Assembly (NCBI GenBank): GCA_002254335.1 | Contig: NIVA01000069.1 | Coordinates: forward strand, 1-7,780 | Direction of reading: 5' to 3' | Source of the DNA: Bacteroidetes bacterium 4572_114 | GTDB lineage: Bacteria; Bacteroidota; Bacteroidia; Bacteroidales; 4484-276 | DNA length: 7,780 nucleotides | Shown here: in pieces, positions 6,584-7,780 of the stretch | Position numbering within the stretch: the stretch's first letter is position 1 | Layout of the letters: each line of letters opens with the position of its first letter | The notes under the pieces: generated by a model | The model's database searches: none | Seen by the model: only the letters and a program-made list of their open reading frames with translations | Told to the model about the DNA's origin: nothing | Position numbers and translations under genes: made by a program

Positions 6584-6700
6584 ATGGAAAAGAAATTATA
6601 TCAATCACAATATATTTTACAAGTTCTGTTTTTAAGGATGTTCTTGCAGATTTTTCTTGCTACAAGAAAATCTTCCCTGTTAATTTTCGCCGCATTTTAA
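6584..6700 (+). CDS. Possible 38-codon leader ORF upstream of the third gene
   Basis: ATG at 6584 is preceded by AGGAA 3 nt upstream and opens a 38-residue frame ending TAA at 6698-6700. The product starts MEKKLYQSQYILQ and is strongly hydrophobic, with 8 Leu and 5 Phe, ending SSLLIFAAF. It lies wholly inside the predicted leader between the sigma-54-type promoter and the third gene, and the AT-rich hairpin at 6648-6673 falls within it. It could be a small membrane peptide, a leader peptide that tunes expression, or chance. I do not recognise it. Confidence 0.2.
   Translation: MEKKLYQSQYILQVLFLRMFLQIFLATRKSSLLIFAAF
6648..6673 (+). promoter_or_regulatory. AT-rich leader hairpin upstream of the third gene
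   Basis: AGATTTTTCTTG (6648-6659) pairs with CAAGAAAATCT (6663-6673) over 11 bp with one bulged T and a 3-nt CTA loop. It is about 120 nt before the start codon, inside the predicted transcript. No counterpart is visible in the shorter leader of the second gene. It may stabilise or regulate the leader; no pyrimidine tract typical of a terminator follows directly. Confidence 0.4.
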
Positions 6701-6794
6701 ATGTTTATCCTAATTTGAAAAATTAATAAATAATTGAATAATAATAACAGCATTTCAGGTTAACTATCCTGCGAATAAAAAAAACTGAAAGATC

Positions 6795-7340
6795 ATGTCA
6801 AAATTTAAACTCTTCTTTGTCTCTGTTGCATTAATGCTTTTAGCCCTTAATGCACAATCTCAATCAATGGATTGGGTTTTGTTATCTACCGATTCCAGTA
6901 ATGGTGGTTGTACAAGCAACACAGATTGTAACACCGACATACTATGTTACGGCTTACAATACACACCAAATGTTACTGGGGTTTTAACAAGTTATACTAC
7001 AGGTTTTTTTACAACCTGTACAACATCAGGCAATCCCGTGACATCAAATTCATCTTGTTCAATGACCGATAATAGTGATGCTTATGATGCTTGTGCAGGA
7101 TATGGCCTGGTACTGTTTAACAGTTCAGGTAATAGTGGCAATCCAACAAATAATTCGGTTACAGCAGGGGTTCCCGTTATAATTCACCAGGTATGTTTTA
7201 CAGTGCCTAGCGGCGAATCAATTACCATAACTGAGGATGATATTACAGATCTTACTACAAATGTTGATTTATCAGGGGGCGGGTCCACTACGGAGTTCCC
7301 GTCATATTCCGACTTTACTATTATTAATAATAATGTTTGC
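6795..7340 (+). other. Shared signal peptide plus eight-cysteine module, copy in the third gene
   Basis: Residues 1-182, identical to the second gene's copy at 116 positions (about 64%) by hand count with no gaps, including all eight cysteines. Identity drops abruptly after Cys182, where the second gene goes into an Ig-like repeat and this one into a CshA-type repeat. The sharp edge argues for module shuffling after or during gene duplication. Confidence 0.75.
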
Positions 7341-7780
7341 CAGGGGCCAACAGCGACAGATAATGAGAGTTTAAATAATTCACAGGGTCCTGTTTCTCAA
7401 CAAGTGGTTACCGAAGATGATGGTTATGGAATAGATAGTGATCCTAATAATGATATAGATATTACCTCGGTTGACATAGACCAGGGCACAGCAGGTCAGC
7501 AGACAACCCTTGTAGTTTCCGGCGAAGGCACATGGAGTGCAGATAATGCAGGGAATGTAACGTTCACCCCGGAAACAGGTTACACAGACGATCCCACGCC
7601 CATCACCTATACTATTCGTGATTTAACAAACTTGGAATCTAATGCAGCTACCATCACGGTTAAATATAAAAGGGCAGACCTGAGCGTAACCAAAGATGAC
7701 GGTTCAACACAATACACCGCCGGGACCACTGTAACCTACACTGTAACGGTAACGAACAACGGGCCCAGCGATGCAGTAAA
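6795..7780 (+). CDS. Paralogous modular surface protein, 3'-truncated by the window (eight-cysteine module, CshA-type and DUF11 repeats)
   Basis: The frame is open from ATG 6795 to the window end: 328 complete codons and two further bases. Residues 1-23 form a signal peptide (MSKFKLFF, hydrophobic core SVALMLLAL, cleavage near AQS/QS). Residues 24-182 are the eight-cysteine module, aligned without gaps to the second gene. About 185-292 is a CshA-type repeat (GEGTWSAD, NVTFTPETGYTDDPTPITYT). From 294 a DUF11 repeat begins (ADLSVTKDDG, TNNGPSDAV) and is cut off by the window edge. The front half thus matches the second gene and the back half matches the stalk style of the first gene. Inferred role: exported surface stalk or adhesin. 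The C-terminal sorting or anchoring domain lies outside the window. Control is probably by the sigma-54-type promoter about 300 nt upstream. Confidence 0.93.
   Translation, partial: MSKFKLFFVSVALMLLALNAQSQSMDWVLLSTDSSNGGCTSNTDCNTDILCYGLQYTPNVTGVLTSYTTGFFTTCTTSGNPVTSNSSCSMTDNSDAYDACAGYGLVLFNSSGNSGNPTNNSVTAGVPVIIHQVCFTVPSGESITITEDDITDLTTNVDLSGGGSTTEFPSYSDFTIINNNVCQGPTATDNESLNNSQGPVSQQVVTEDDGYGIDSDPNNDIDITSVDIDQGTAGQQTTLVVSGEGTWSADNAGNVTFTPETGYTDDPTPITYTIRDLTNLESNAATITVKYKRADLSVTKDDGSTQYTAGTTVTYTVTVTNNGPSDAV

Larger units (their letters stand above)
5997..6794. other. 798-nt intergenic control region
   Basis: No convincing long gene is present on either strand. From left to right it holds a GC-rich hairpin (6090-6141), about 190 nt in which I see nothing firm, the AAACACCAAAAT block (6334), a TTCCAA dyad (6403), a sigma-54-type promoter (6485), and a leader of about 285 nt containing a possible 38-codon ORF and an AT-rich hairpin. 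The part from 6334 onward is homologous in layout to the region before the second gene, but with about 190 nt more between promoter and start codon. Confidence 0.7.

Noticed and set aside
6700..6740. Bacteroidota-type -7 element (TAnnTTTG) near TAATTTG upstream of the third gene
   Set aside because: The match has one spacer base too few and no convincing TTTG at the -33 position.

Overview
The window looks like chromosomal DNA of a Bacteroidota bacterium. It carries three very large, secreted, multidomain surface-type genes in a row, all on the + strand. The evidence for the phylum is a type IX secretion (T9SS) type A sorting domain at the end of the second gene, Bacteroidota-style tandem Ig-like modules (DUF11, CshA-type, VCBS/cadherin-like, PKD-like), and start codons preceded by A-rich tracts rather than Shine-Dalgarno sequences. 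The genus cannot be told from the sequence.

Layout. (1) 1-2856 is the 3' part of a gene that is open at the left edge. It has two DUF11 repeats, two VCBS/cadherin-like repeats, two CshA-type repeats and a Bacteroidota C-terminal module that ends in a decayed dockerin-like Ca-loop pair. It has no T9SS tail. (2) 2857-3119 is a promoter region. (3) 3120-5996 is a complete 958-residue protein: signal peptide, an eight-cysteine N-terminal module, Ig-like and PKD-like repeats, two further Bacteroidota modules and a T9SS type A tail. (4) 5997-6794 is a 798-nt intergenic region holding a GC-rich hairpin, a near-perfect sigma-54 promoter, a palindromic operator candidate, and a long leader with a possible 38-codon ORF and an AT-rich hairpin. 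(5) 6795-7780 is the 5' part of a third gene, open at the right edge. It has the same N-terminal module as gene 2 (116 of 182 residues identical by hand count, no gaps), followed by CshA-type and DUF11 repeats like those of gene 1.

The genes therefore look like members of one paralogous array. Members share the secretion leader, the eight-cysteine module and the upstream control region, but carry exchangeable repeat stalks and C-terminal ends. They are probably cell-surface or matrix proteins (adhesin or stalk type). No enzyme domain is visible.

The most interesting signal is outside the genes. The regions upstream of genes 2 and 3 are homologous and keep the same order and spacing of three elements: an AAACACCAAAAT block, a TTCCAA-type dyad about 66-69 bp further on, and a GCGTGG sigma-54-type -24/-12 element about 81-83 bp after that. 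Gene 3 has an essentially consensus sigma-54 core; the gene 2 copy is degenerate.
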